NCBI GenBank assembly: GCA_041667115.1
Contig: JBAYFO010000012.1
Coordinates: forward strand, 1 to 64,000
Direction: 5' to 3'
Length of the DNA: 64,000 nucleotides
From: UBA1563 sp041667115
GTDB taxonomy: Bacteria > Bacteroidota > Ignavibacteria > Ignavibacteriales > Ignavibacteriaceae
The notes below the pieces were generated by a model. That model made no database searches and was not told the origin of the DNA. It saw only the letters and a list, made by a program, of their open reading frames with translations. Of this stretch, positions 45,255 through 54,588 are shown piece by piece. The first letter of the stretch is position 1, and every line of letters starts with the position of its first letter. A program made the position numbers and the translations under genes.

Positions 45255-48254
45255 ATGAGGATTAAATTGAAAAATATTTTTTCAATATTCATTGTAATAA
45301 TATTTTCTATCCATGTAATTGCTCAGACAGGTGCTTGGAATCCATCGGGAGCTAACGCCGGTTTCCCTAGAACAATTCTAAAAAGTTATGAAATAGAAAC
45401 CGTAAGAAATTCACTCGAGAATAACGAAATAAAGAGTCTTTTTGCAATTGTATACACGAGTGCAGTTTTGGATATTCCTTCTGGTACTAGCAACTCAGTA
45501 AGATTGGCGCAAAGTCATATCGCCAAGAATGCTGCTTTCGTTATACTAATGAATAAAAAGTATTCGGGAGGTTCAATCATCGATCTTCCTGCCGACGAAT
45601 CTCAAACACTAATCGCTAAGGTTATTTTTTTACTCGAATCTTTTGCCACTGATGTGGACAGAATTACAGTTGCCAACCCATCAATTTATGATAGTTGGCA
45701 ATGGCGAAGTAAGGAACTTATTGACTTTGCTATCGCATATGATCTTTTGCGTGGAAAAGGAGTTGCTGATTCATTATTAGTAAACGCAAAAAGCCATTTA
45801 AAGGAATTCGCCGGACATTTATATGAAGAATCAACCAGACTTATTGCGCCCCCGACCTATCCAATAAGTTTTTTTGATATTGTGTTTAATAATCATGCGA
45901 TCATGACAGCTTCGGCGCTTGGAATGGCGGCAGTAGTAATTAATGATGCGGTTAGTACTGATGTTACTCAACAACCCATCAACTGGATCAACGTCGCAAT
46001 GTGGAACATTGAAAATATTTTTTATCTCGACGTCAAACGACAGAGCGAACCAGGGGCTATCGCCGGTTACGCAGAAGGTCCAGGATATTTACGTTATGGT
46101 ATGCTTAATTGCTTACCCTTTATACGTGCGATGGGAAACTTCGCTCCGGCAGGTTCATTACAATATACATACAAAACCGAGACACGAACTATTCCGAATC
46201 CATCAAGTGACACCCGTTATGATTATCTATTTGACTGGATAGCTATGATTCGTATGCCTGATGGCAGACTACCCGCAATTGAAGATACATATGTTAGTGA
46301 ATTTTTCCCGGAACTCGCCTTATTAGGAAAATCGAAATATATCTGGAAAAATTCATATAGTCATGGAAGAAGCACCAATTCACTTGATATGCAGTTGACC
46401 TATTCAAATACGGATTTCAGGGCAAATTACATCTCGTCACTGCCGGCAATGGGAACATCCGCGGATAGTCTATTCCAGTCACTGCCGTTAAGTGGAAATC
46501 TTGTTTTCAGATCAGCCTCAGATTCAAATGCAATTTACATGCATGTTACTGCCAAGAATGGTGTTGCACGAAACAATTCATTCGGGCACAATCAAGCCGA
46601 TGTTACAAGTTTTCTAATCTATAGTAAGGGAGAAGTTCTTGCACTTGATCCAGGTTATATACAATATGACAGGAGAGTAGAAACCGGAAATGCGCAAAAT
46701 CATAACATGGTATTAGTTGATGGAGATGGACCACAGATTGGTGATCCGCAGAATTCCAATGACGCAGATGGTTTCATAGAGAATTTATTCGACAGAGAAA
46801 AATTAGATTATGGCGAAGCGAGAACAAATTATTCCGGCGCTGATATTAACCGAAAATTTTTATTCGTAAGAAAGAAATATTTTCTAAACGCCGATTTTAT
46901 TTCCTCAGCTTCAACCCATGATTACACTTGGCAAATGCACGGTTATGGGATTGAAGGCGGTTCTGCCAACAATGAAGGGGTTTTTATAGACAATTTTTCT
47001 AACGATGAAGGCACATGGACCAAAGGAAGTGAAACGATTTTAGTTCATACTGCGGTGAGTGGAGGAGATGCAATTTTTTCAAAAGTTGTTAAACCACATG
47101 AATTTGCCTACGATTCAGTGGAAAATCATACAGCGATGTATGTAATGAAATCGAGCATAAAGAATGCGGAATTTTTATCCATACTTTATCCGTTTACTTC
47201 GCAAACTCTCCAGACGACAACTCTTCATTCACCATTGTTAACCGCATTAAAAATATACGATGATTCATACACAGATATAGTATTCACTCAAGAGGACACT
47301 ATTTTACAGTTGCTCGATAGTGTGATAACTGCACTTCCTCGCAACTTATATTCTGATGGAAAACTTACTTTCTTTTCGATGAATAATCTAACAAAGGGTT
47401 TTGATCAATGGTTTATCAAAAGCGGACAAAGTTTAAAATTCGGAGAAACAGAGATATTATCCTCGGATACAAGAGTTGATATAACTTTAGAAAAAGATTC
47501 CGATCTTCTTTTTACCGGTTATGTAAGTAAAGCTTGCAGCGTTTCTCTATTTCTGGAAAGGACCGTTTTATCTGTCACGGGGAACAATATTGTTTCGTGG
47601 ATCCAACCAAATAAGAATTACGTGACTCTCGTTTTTTCGGGTAACTCATATTTCTCGATCAATGCTTCCACAATTGTGCCGGTGGAACTTGTATCATTCA
47701 GAGCGGTTATAGATAAAAACAATATACAATTGAATTGGAGAACAGCAACTGAATTAAATAACTACGGATTTGATATTGAAAGGAAAATGTCGGGAGAAGA
47801 TTGGGAAAAGATCGGATTTGTAGCTGGATCCGGGAATAGTACTGAACCGAAAGAATACATTTTTACAGATATAAAACTCTCAGTAGGAAAAATATCTTAC
47901 CGATTAAAAACTATAGATACTGACGGAAGTTATGAATACAGCACAGAAGTAGATGCAATAATATCTCTTCCAGGATCTTACATTCTGTTTCAAAATTTTC
48001 CAAATCCTTTCAATCCGTCTACCATTATAAAGTATACATTACCTTTTGAGAGTAACGTAAAACTTGTTGTGTATAATTTAATTGGAGAAGTTGTAAAGAC
48101 ATTTGTAAATGAAACAGTTACTGCTGGGTATCAAGAATTCCAATTTGATGCTTCAAATTTATCTTCTGGAATTTATTTTTATACTTTAAATGCAACCTCA
48201 GTCGATAGCAAACAACATTATCAAAGCGTGAAGAAAATGTCGTTGATAAAATAG
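45255..48254 (+). CDS. Heparinase II/III-like polysaccharide lyase with T9SS sorting domain
   Basis: 999 residues. A signal peptide (1-24) is followed by an alpha-helical toroid of the lyase type (about 40-380) and a heparinase II/III beta-sandwich (about 400-640) containing NSFGHNQADVTSFLIYSKGE and LALDPGYIQYDRR. A fibronectin-like linker domain (about 815-905, VELVSFRAVIDKNNIQLNW) leads to a C-terminal T9SS type A sorting domain of about 80 residues starting FQNFPNPFNPST. Export through the type IX system to the cell surface is expected. The substrate is probably a uronic-acid polysaccharide such as alginate or a glycosaminoglycan-like polymer. Confidence 0.87.
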   Translation: MRIKLKNIFSIFIVIIFSIHVIAQTGAWNPSGANAGFPRTILKSYEIETVRNSLENNEIKSLFAIVYTSAVLDIPSGTSNSVRLAQSHIAKNAAFVILMNKKYSGGSIIDLPADESQTLIAKVIFLLESFATDVDRITVANPSIYDSWQWRSKELIDFAIAYDLLRGKGVADSLLVNAKSHLKEFAGHLYEESTRLIAPPTYPISFFDIVFNNHAIMTASALGMAAVVINDAVSTDVTQQPINWINVAMWNIENIFYLDVKRQSEPGAIAGYAEGPGYLRYGMLNCLPFIRAMGNFAPAGSLQYTYKTETRTIPNPSSDTRYDYLFDWIAMIRMPDGRLPAIEDTYVSEFFPELALLGKSKYIWKNSYSHGRSTNSLDMQLTYSNTDFRANYISSLPAMGTSADSLFQSLPLSGNLVFRSASDSNAIYMHVTAKNGVARNNSFGHNQADVTSFLIYSKGEVLALDPGYIQYDRRVETGNAQNHNMVLVDGDGPQIGDPQNSNDADGFIENLFDREKLDYGEARTNYSGADINRKFLFVRKKYFLNADFISSASTHDYTWQMHGYGIEGGSANNEGVFIDNFSNDEGTWTKGSETILVHTAVSGGDAIFSKVVKPHEFAYDSVENHTAMYVMKSSIKNAEFLSILYPFTSQTLQTTTLHSPLLTALKIYDDSYTDIVFTQEDTILQLLDSVITALPRNLYSDGKLTFFSMNNLTKGFDQWFIKSGQSLKFGETEILSSDTRVDITLEKDSDLLFTGYVSKACSVSLFLERTVLSVTGNNIVSWIQPNKNYVTLVFSGNSYFSINASTIVPVELVSFRAVIDKNNIQLNWRTATELNNYGFDIERKMSGEDWEKIGFVAGSGNSTEPKEYIFTDIKLSVGKISYRLKTIDTDGSYEYSTEVDAIISLPGSYILFQNFPNPFNPSTIIKYTLPFESNVKLVVYNLIGEVVKTFVNETVTAGYQEFQFDASNLSSGIYFYTLNATSVDSKQHYQSVKKMSLIK

Positions 48255-48306
48255 TACCATGCTCCATTCTTTCTTTTATTCTTGAATAGAATGCAGTACT
48301 AGAAAT

Positions 48307-48347
48307 AAAAAACCCTCACTATCAAAAAGATAATGAGGGTTTTTTTG
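48307..48347. terminator. Bidirectional terminator between lyase and tRNA cluster
   Basis: AACCCTCA (48311-48318) pairs with TGAGGGTT (48334-48341), extended by four inner pairs after one mismatch, with A-rich and T-rich flanks. It can stop both the lyase transcript and the convergent tRNA transcript. Confidence 0.92.
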
Positions 48348-48354
48348 TCTTAAG

Positions 48355-48426
48355 TGACCCCAAGGGGATTTGAACCCCTGTTACAGCCGTGAAAGGGCTA
48401 TGTCCTAACCACTAGACGATAGGGCC
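48355..48426 (-). tRNA. tRNA-Glu(TTC)
   Basis: 72 bases on the minus strand: anticodon loop CTTTCAC within stem TAGCC/GGCTG gives TTC; T-loop TTCAAAT; acceptor GGCCCTA with TGGGGTC including G-U pairs. Last gene of the four-tRNA cluster. CCA is not encoded. Confidence 0.95.
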
Positions 48427-48467
48427 ATCACTAAATAAACTTAAACTTTCGTTGCAGTACAAATCTG

Positions 48468-48542
48468 GGTGAGTAATGGGGTTCGAACCCACGACCCCCA
48501 GGGCCACAACCTGGTGCTCTAACCAACTGAGCTATACTCACC
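48468..48542 (-). tRNA. tRNA-His(GTG)
   Basis: 75 bases including the extra G at position -1 paired with C73, as expected of tRNA-His. Anticodon stem CCAGG/CCTGG with loop TTGTGGC gives GTG. Confidence 0.96.
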
Positions 48543-48569
48543 ATATAGAAAAAACAATTAACAAATTTC

Positions 48570-48605
48570 AAATAACAAAAAATCGGATATTGGTTTTTGT
48601 TATTT
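48570..48605 (-). repeat. Hairpin in the tRNA-Arg/tRNA-His spacer
   Basis: AAATAACAAAAA (48570-48581) pairs with TTTTTGTTATTT (48594-48605) around a 12-base loop. A similar hairpin recurs in the next spacer (48695-48752), so it looks like a duplicated spacer element, possibly for processing of the tRNA precursor. Confidence 0.7.
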
Positions 48606-48613
48606 TAAATGTG

Positions 48614-48687
48614 TACGCCCAAGTGGACTCGAACCACTAACCTACAGCTTAGAAGGCTGTTGCTCTATCCAATTGAGCTATGGGCGC
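48614..48687 (-). tRNA. tRNA-Arg(TCT)
   Basis: 74 bases: anticodon stem ACAGC/GCTGT with loop CTTCTAA gives TCT; T-loop TTCGAGT; acceptor GCGCCCA/TGGGCGT with one terminal G-U pair. Confidence 0.96.
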
Positions 48688-48694
48688 ATAGTTC

Positions 48695-48752
48695 AAATAA
48701 CAAAGCTCAAATAATAGAAAAAATGAGATTTGGGATTTGGTTTTTGTTATTT
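48695..48752 (-). repeat. Hairpin in the tRNA-Pro/tRNA-Arg spacer
   Basis: AAATAACAAA (48695-48704) pairs with TTTGTTATTT (48743-48752). The right arm and the preceding GGTTTT match the hairpin at 48570-48605, indicating a duplicated spacer. Confidence 0.65.
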
Positions 48753-48759
48753 CCAAATG

Positions 48760-48835
48760 TCGGGGCGGCAGGATTCGAACCTGCGACCTCCTGCTCCCAA
48801 AGCAGGCGCGATGAACCGGGCTACGCTACGCCCCG
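48760..48835 (-). tRNA. tRNA-Pro(TGG)
   Basis: 76 bases: acceptor CGGGGCG with CGCCCCG, anticodon stem CCTGC/GCAGG with loop TTTGGGA giving TGG, T-loop TTCGAAT. First gene of the Pro-Arg-His-Glu cluster. Confidence 0.97.
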
Positions 48836-48981
48836 AAATTTTTCAACATAAAAAGAACTTTGACATAAAATGTCTAATAGATGATTTATTAACTTCAAAA
48901 ATGAATTAGGATTTTCATATATTAGGATTGTAAATATAAGCCGAAAGCTTTTAATTAGCAATTGATTCTAACAAATTTTCT

Positions 48982-50199
48982 ATGCGATTTTACCTTCTGA
49001 TAATAAAAAATATTCTTTTTTCTAAAAAAGAGCGAAAGTTCGTCAATATTTTTATTTCTATTGCGATTGCAGGCATCGCACTGGGAGTTGCTACTCTAAT
49101 AATTGCCCTCTCTGTCCTTAACGGATACGAAAAATTGGTTACAAAAAAACTTCTGCAGCTAGATGCCCACATTCAAATTACCGGTTTCGGAAATAAACCT
49201 TTGCTTAATTATCAAAAAACTGAGAAAGAAGTACTCCGGTTAATAGAAAATGACATCGTATCAATACAACCTTTTATTTCAAAAGTTGGAATCCTAGGGA
49301 AAAATAGGATTAAAGAAGGCATTTCGCTCTATGGAGTTCGACAAAATTATTTCAATTCAAATAAAGGTTTCAAGATACTAAAGGGAAATATTTTTGATGA
49401 GAATTCAAATCAGGTTGTCTTAGGAAAATCTATTGCCGGGAAACTTATGGCTGGAGTCGGCGATACGCTAAAACTCTTCGCAATGTCAAACGAGTCTAAT
49501 TTTTTCAATAATTCAACGCCAATAGTTGAAAATTTGATTGTATCGGGAATTTTCGAGAGCGGCATGTCAAAGTTTGATGAATCTTATGTCTTAGTTGATC
49601 TAAATACTTTACAAAATATTTTTACGATGCAACATGCGGTTTCTGGTTTTGAAATTAAATTGTCCTCTCTAAATGGAGTGGATAGTTTAGCAAATCTGCT
49701 TCAGGATAACCTGCGGTATCCGGCTTACGTTAAAACGATTTTTCAAAATTATAAAGCAATTTTTACCTGGATAGAACTTCAAAAAAAACCTATTCCAATT
49801 ATACTTGCTTTGATCATTTTAGTTGCAGTATTTAATATTATAAGTACGCTGTTAATGATTGTAATTGAAAAATCGGGTTTTATTGGAACATTGCGCATCT
49901 TAGGGGCGCGTCAATTGCAAATTGTAATTATCTTTTTAATACAAGGAATTGTTATTGGCATTGCCGGGATTGCGTTTGGAAATTTATTAGCTCTAATTCT
50001 TATGAAAATTCAAACTACATTTAATATTATAACGCTTCCATCAACGGTGTATTTTGTATCGGAAGTTCCCCTTTTCTATCAACTATGGATTTCAGTTTTA
50101 GTTTCAGCACTAACATTCGGTGTTACCCTATTAGTTTCAGTATTACCAAGTTTCATTGCATCAAGAATCCAACCGGTAACAACATTGCGGTTTTCATAA
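48982..50199 (+). CDS. lolC: LolC/LolE-family ABC transporter permease
   Basis: 405 residues with the FtsX/MacB-like layout: one N-terminal transmembrane helix (FINIFISIAIAGIALGVATL region), a large periplasmic domain and three C-terminal helices. With the following permease and LolD it should form the complex that extracts lipoproteins from the inner membrane for delivery to the outer membrane. It overlaps the next gene by one base (TAATG). Confidence 0.85.
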   Translation: MRFYLLIIKNILFSKKERKFVNIFISIAIAGIALGVATLIIALSVLNGYEKLVTKKLLQLDAHIQITGFGNKPLLNYQKTEKEVLRLIENDIVSIQPFISKVGILGKNRIKEGISLYGVRQNYFNSNKGFKILKGNIFDENSNQVVLGKSIAGKLMAGVGDTLKLFAMSNESNFFNNSTPIVENLIVSGIFESGMSKFDESYVLVDLNTLQNIFTMQHAVSGFEIKLSSLNGVDSLANLLQDNLRYPAYVKTIFQNYKAIFTWIELQKKPIPIILALIILVAVFNIISTLLMIVIEKSGFIGTLRILGARQLQIVIIFLIQGIVIGIAGIAFGNLLALILMKIQTTFNIITLPSTVYFVSEVPLFYQLWISVLVSALTFGVTLLVSVLPSFIASRIQPVTTLRFS

Positions 50200-51425
50200 T
50201 GAAGTTTGAAAATTTTATAGCGCAGCGATACCTTTTTGCTAAACATAAAATAAATTTCATCACGATAATTTCTTATTTATCTATCACCGGAATTGCGATC
50301 GGAGTTGCGGCGCTAGTAATTGTACTTTCGGTCTTTAACGGATTTAGTAACCTGGTTACTTCTTATCTTATTTCGTTTGATCCACACGTAAGAATTGAAG
50401 CTAGAACAGAAGTTGCTCAAAAAGCACTTCCAAAACTTCAAACATCGTTCGAGAAAGAAAATCTTTTATATATTACTCCCTTTGTTAAGGGAAAAGTCCT
50501 TCTGGTAAATGGAAACTTAAATCAAATTGTCGAATGCAAAGGTATCGACTTTGCCAACAAAAAAGTAGCAGATAATTTTAATGGAAAAATACTTTTAGGT
50601 AAAAATATTCAACCGGAAGCAACAGAGACACCCGAAATTTTAGTCGGCGCTTACTTAGCAGACAGAATGCAGTCATCGATTGGTGATACACTATCGATCA
50701 TCTCCCCTTCTTCAGTTGAAAAAGCCATAGTAAACATGTCACTGCCAAAAATTCATAAAGCAGTTATTATGGGAATTTTCCTTTCGAATAATAATGACTA
50801 TGACGCTTCGTTAGTTTTTTGTTCTCTACCGGAAGCACAGAATATCTTTGCTTATAAAAATATTTTCCAAGGACTTGAAATTAAATTGCCTGATGAGAAA
50901 GATGCATTTTCCTTCAAAGAGAAACTTCAGTCAAGTTTATCAAGCGATTATACAATTACAACCTGGTATGATTTCCACAAAGATCTTTATTCGGTAATGA
51001 ACATCGAACGTTGGGTTGCATATGCACTGCTTCTAATGATAATTGCTGTTGCAGTTTTTAATATCCTTGGATCATTAAGTATGTCGGTTATCGAAAAGAA
51101 ACGTGATATCGGAATTTTGAAAGTTAAAGGGGCTACAGAGAAATCAATTAAAAAGATTTTTCTCCTCCAAGGATTTTACGTTGGAATCATCGGAACATTC
51201 CTAGGTTTTGCTCTGGGCTTATTTGTATATTATTTACAAACTACTTATAAATTGTATCCGCTAAATCCTTTAGAATATAAAATTGATGCTATTCCGATGA
51301 AATTGCAATTCATGGATTTTCTAACCGTCGGAGGTGCTTCTATCTTCTTATCAACGTTCGCAGCGTTACTGCCGGCAAAAAAAGCATCGGAAATTAATCC
51401 GGTTGAAGCAATAAAATGGGAATGA
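50199..51425 (+). CDS. lolE: LolC/LolE-family ABC transporter permease (second)
   Basis: 408 residues, paralogous to the preceding gene: GIAIGVAALVIVLSVFNGF in the first helix, a periplasmic domain and three C-terminal helices with EKKRDIGILKVKGAT. The start is ATG 50199, overlapping the previous stop; a longer frame from 50085 runs inside the upstream gene and is not used. Which permease corresponds to LolC and which to LolE cannot be told. Confidence 0.87.
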   Translation: MKFENFIAQRYLFAKHKINFITIISYLSITGIAIGVAALVIVLSVFNGFSNLVTSYLISFDPHVRIEARTEVAQKALPKLQTSFEKENLLYITPFVKGKVLLVNGNLNQIVECKGIDFANKKVADNFNGKILLGKNIQPEATETPEILVGAYLADRMQSSIGDTLSIISPSSVEKAIVNMSLPKIHKAVIMGIFLSNNNDYDASLVFCSLPEAQNIFAYKNIFQGLEIKLPDEKDAFSFKEKLQSSLSSDYTITTWYDFHKDLYSVMNIERWVAYALLLMIIAVAVFNILGSLSMSVIEKKRDIGILKVKGATEKSIKKIFLLQGFYVGIIGTFLGFALGLFVYYLQTTYKLYPLNPLEYKIDAIPMKLQFMDFLTVGGASIFLSTFAALLPAKKASEINPVEAIKWE

Positions 51426-51446
51426 AATAAACGACTAATTAAAATT

Positions 51447-52121
51447 ATGAATATTATAAAAGCCGAAAACATCTTTAAATCCTATACAACGGGATCAAAT
51501 AACAGATTGGAAATATTAAAAGATATTTCCCTTGAAATTCCGAAGAATAAAATTTCTGTAATCATTGGAGCTTCCGGAGCTGGAAAGAGCACTTTATTAC
51601 ATATCATCGGCGGTTTGGATAAACCTGATAAAGGCAGAATATTGATCGATGAGCATGATGTTTCTTCGCTTTCGGATAAAAAATTATCTTCGTTTAGAAA
51701 CACTCATATCGGTTTTGTTTTTCAGTTTCATCATTTGTTACCTGAATTTTCTGCTTTGGAAAATGTTGCGATCCCCCAGCTTATTGGAAACATCCCATTT
51801 AGTAAAGCATCCAAAAAAGCTAAAGAACTTCTTGAAGCCGTTGGTTTGGCCGAGCGATTAGGACATAAACCCGCTCAGCTTTCCGGCGGTGAGCAACAGC
51901 GGGTTGCCGTTGCGCGAGCTCTGGTTAACGATCCTCAATTAATTTTAGCCGATGAGCCAACCGGTAATCTTGATACTGAAAACAGTGATGCGTTGAATAA
52001 TCTCTTTGTCGATCTCCGTGATAAATTTAATAAAACTCTTGTAATTGTTACACACAACAAAGATTTGATGGCACTTGCAGATTTTATTTTTGAAATGAAA
52101 GATGGAAAACTGAAGGAATAG
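51447..52121 (+). CDS. lolD: Lipoprotein-releasing ABC transporter ATPase
   Basis: 224 residues: Walker A GASGAGKST near residue 41, Q-loop VFQFHHLLPEFSALENV, signature LSGGEQQRVAVARAL near 144, Walker B LILADEPTGNLD. It powers the two permeases just upstream. Confidence 0.93.
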   Translation: MNIIKAENIFKSYTTGSNNRLEILKDISLEIPKNKISVIIGASGAGKSTLLHIIGGLDKPDKGRILIDEHDVSSLSDKKLSSFRNTHIGFVFQFHHLLPEFSALENVAIPQLIGNIPFSKASKKAKELLEAVGLAERLGHKPAQLSGGEQQRVAVARALVNDPQLILADEPTGNLDTENSDALNNLFVDLRDKFNKTLVIVTHNKDLMALADFIFEMKDGKLKE

Positions 52122-52218
52122 AAATATTTCTTTAAAATATCATGCTGCAAAGAATCTTGTGCCTTCCTAAAAATGATGAATTGTGAAATCAGTTTGATTA
52201 ATCCTAAGAAATCCACAC

Positions 52219-53226
52219 TTACTTATTTTTAGTAAAATATTCATCAACTAGTTTTATCATTTTTGCTTTTGTCTCCTCTTCAAGAAAGCTAGCTCGAAAA
52301 GAATTTTTGGCTAGCAGGCAAATCTCTTCCTTCGTTAAATCCAAGGCTTGAGCAATTGCCGAATAATTTTCATTAATATATCCGCCAAAATAAGCCGGAT
52401 CATCAGAATTAATAGTTACTAAAAGATTTTTTTGCATCATCTTTTTCAATGGATGCTTTTTCAGATCATCTACAACTTTTAATTTCAGATTGGATAGAGG
52501 ACAAACAGTAAGTGGGATTTTTAATTTGACTAATTCATTAATCAGGTTTTCGTCATCCAGAGAATTATTCCCATGATCTATTCTGGAAACATTTAGATGT
52601 TCTAAAGCTTCCCAAACATAATCTGCCGGACCTTCTTCCCCCGCATGAGCTACTGTAAGAAAGCCCTCTTGGCGAGCCATATTAAATACCTTTTTAAATT
52701 TCGAAGGTGGGTGTCCAACTTCAGCCGAATCCAGCCCGACCGCAATAATTTTATTTTTGTACGGTAACGCTTCCTGCAATGTTTTTATTGCCGCCTCTTC
52801 ATCCAGATCTCGAAGAAAACACATGATTAATTTTGTTGAAATGCCAAGTTTTGCTTCTGCATCTTTGATTGCGTTGTGAATGCCGTTGATAACCGTATCA
52901 AATTTTACACCTCGTTGTGTGTGTGTTTGGGGATCAAAGAACATCTCAGAATGAAAAACTTTCTCCTCAGAAGCTTTTATGAGATACGACATTGTCATTT
53001 CATAAAAATCCTCTTCCTCCAACAAAACATTCGCCCCTTGATAATAAAGGTTTAGAAATTCTTGCAAATTGTTAAAGTTGTAAGCATTTTTTAATTCATC
53101 GACCGATTTATACCTGATCTCTATCTTATTCCGTTTAGCAATTTTGAACATCAACTCAGGTTCTAAGGTCCCTTCGATATGAAGATGAAGTTCTGCTTTA
53201 GGTAAACCAGTAATGAAATTTTTCAT
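52219..53226 (-). CDS. Adenosine/adenine deaminase family, closest to Aah1-type adenine deaminase
   Basis: 335 residues of the metal-dependent TIM-barrel deaminases: zinc site HLHIEG near residue 15, HAGEEG near 195, HGNNSLDD near 220 and NSDDPAYFGGYINENY near 280. The last motif, with SDDPAYFGGY instead of the TDDP-x-x-x of bacterial adenosine deaminase, is typical of the fungal Aah1 and bacterial adenine deaminases. It would turn adenine into hypoxanthine for purine salvage. ATG 53226 was chosen; GTG 53241 is possible. Confidence 0.82.
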   Translation of the reverse strand: MKNFITGLPKAELHLHIEGTLEPELMFKIAKRNKIEIRYKSVDELKNAYNFNNLQEFLNLYYQGANVLLEEEDFYEMTMSYLIKASEEKVFHSEMFFDPQTHTQRGVKFDTVINGIHNAIKDAEAKLGISTKLIMCFLRDLDEEAAIKTLQEALPYKNKIIAVGLDSAEVGHPPSKFKKVFNMARQEGFLTVAHAGEEGPADYVWEALEHLNVSRIDHGNNSLDDENLINELVKLKIPLTVCPLSNLKLKVVDDLKKHPLKKMMQKNLLVTINSDDPAYFGGYINENYSAIAQALDLTKEEICLLAKNSFRASFLEEETKAKMIKLVDEYFTKNK

Positions 53227-53352
53227 ATAGTTTTCTTTCACACATAATTATTGAATTAAAAAAATCGTGCCTAATATAAATAAATCAACACAATAAAATG
53301 AATCCTTCCATGTAAAGTCTCATCTTACTTTACTTTGTATGAAAGGAGTAAC

Positions 53353-54519
53353 ATGAAAAAAGCTTTAGTTATTGGTGGAGGGTTTGCAGGAGTTCAAGCA
53401 GCAATTGAACTTCAAAAAACCGGAATATTCGAGGTCACTTTAGTTTCGGAAAGAAATTATTTATATCTCTATCCGATATCAATTTGGATTCCTACGGGAA
53501 AAATTCCGTTTGAAAAAGTTACACTTCCACTTGAAGATGTTCGTAAAGCCAACAAATTTAATTTGATTATTGATTCAGTTGAATCAATCAAATCTATCGA
53601 GAATAAAGTTTATTGTAAGAACAATATTCTTGAATATGATTATCTGGTTGTTGCGTTAGGGGCTGACAAAATGAAACATCCCGGCATAGAAAACACTTTT
53701 TCGATTTGTGGAAAACCGGAAATATCACTGGAAATAAAAGAACGAGTGGAACGGTTGATTAATAAAGGGAGCGGAAAAATTGCAATCGGTTTTGGAGGAA
53801 ATCCTAAAGATAAGTCCGCAGTAAGAGGTGGTCCCGCTTTTGAATTAATGTTCAACATCCATGAGCTTTTAAAAGAAAAAGGAATACGGGAACATTTTGA
53901 ATTACACTTCTTTGCCCCGATGGAACAACCTGGAGAAAGAATGGGGAAGAAATCGGTTGCGATGGTTGACTCTATGTTCGCTTCGTACAAAATCCAGAAA
54001 CATTATGGAAAAAAAATTAAAGTATTTGAAAAAGACGGTGTTGTGTTTGAAGATGAATCTAAACAACAAGCAGATTTAATACTCTTCATTCCTGCATCAG
54101 CATCACATGGTGTATTAAAGAATTCCGACCTTCCATTATCTGAAGCCGGTTTTATCAAAATCGATGATAATTGTAAAGTTGATGGAGTTAGCAATGTTTA
54201 TGCGGCGGGAGATATCGCTGCGTTAAGTGGACCGGCATGGACAGCTAAGCAAGGACATATTGCTGAGTTGATGGCAAGATACGCAGCACAAAATATTTAT
54301 AATAGTGAAAGCGGCATTGATAATAGAAAAGAATACGAACAGCATCTGAATATTCTTTGCGTCATGGATTCGGGTAGGGGTGCTGCAATTGTTTTTCGCA
54401 ATGATAAAAAAGCTTTTGTGATTCCGCTTCCTTTAGTCGGTCATTGGCTGAAACAGGGATGGGGTTATTATATTAAACTGACAAAGAAAAAATTGTTCCC
54501 GCGTTTGCCCGGTTTATAA
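53353..54519 (+). CDS. FAD-dependent pyridine nucleotide-disulphide type oxidoreductase
   Basis: 388 residues with ATG 53353 preceded by GAAAGGAG. The FAD-binding VIGGGFAGVQAA opens the protein, LVVALGAD near residue 98 and VYAAGDIAALSG near 280 are the second flavin-contacting motifs. Overall order resembles sulfide:quinone oxidoreductases and flavocytochrome c flavoproteins, but only two scattered cysteines (in SICGKPE and ILCVMDS) are seen, not the three of a canonical SQR. The C-terminus (GHWLKQGWGYYIKLTKKK) is amphipathic and may bind the membrane. Confidence 0.75.
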   Translation: MKKALVIGGGFAGVQAAIELQKTGIFEVTLVSERNYLYLYPISIWIPTGKIPFEKVTLPLEDVRKANKFNLIIDSVESIKSIENKVYCKNNILEYDYLVVALGADKMKHPGIENTFSICGKPEISLEIKERVERLINKGSGKIAIGFGGNPKDKSAVRGGPAFELMFNIHELLKEKGIREHFELHFFAPMEQPGERMGKKSVAMVDSMFASYKIQKHYGKKIKVFEKDGVVFEDESKQQADLILFIPASASHGVLKNSDLPLSEAGFIKIDDNCKVDGVSNVYAAGDIAALSGPAWTAKQGHIAELMARYAAQNIYNSESGIDNRKEYEQHLNILCVMDSGRGAAIVFRNDKKAFVIPLPLVGHWLKQGWGYYIKLTKKKLFPRLPGL

Positions 54520-54588
54520 ATATCGTCGTTTGGGTTTAACTATATTTTAAGTATTAGTCATAAATGATATTAAAGAGAATGGTCCATA

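Noticed and set aside
48601..48851. 80-residue plus-strand frame over the tRNA cluster
   Set aside because: It is the complement of tRNA-Arg and tRNA-Pro, a familiar spurious call.
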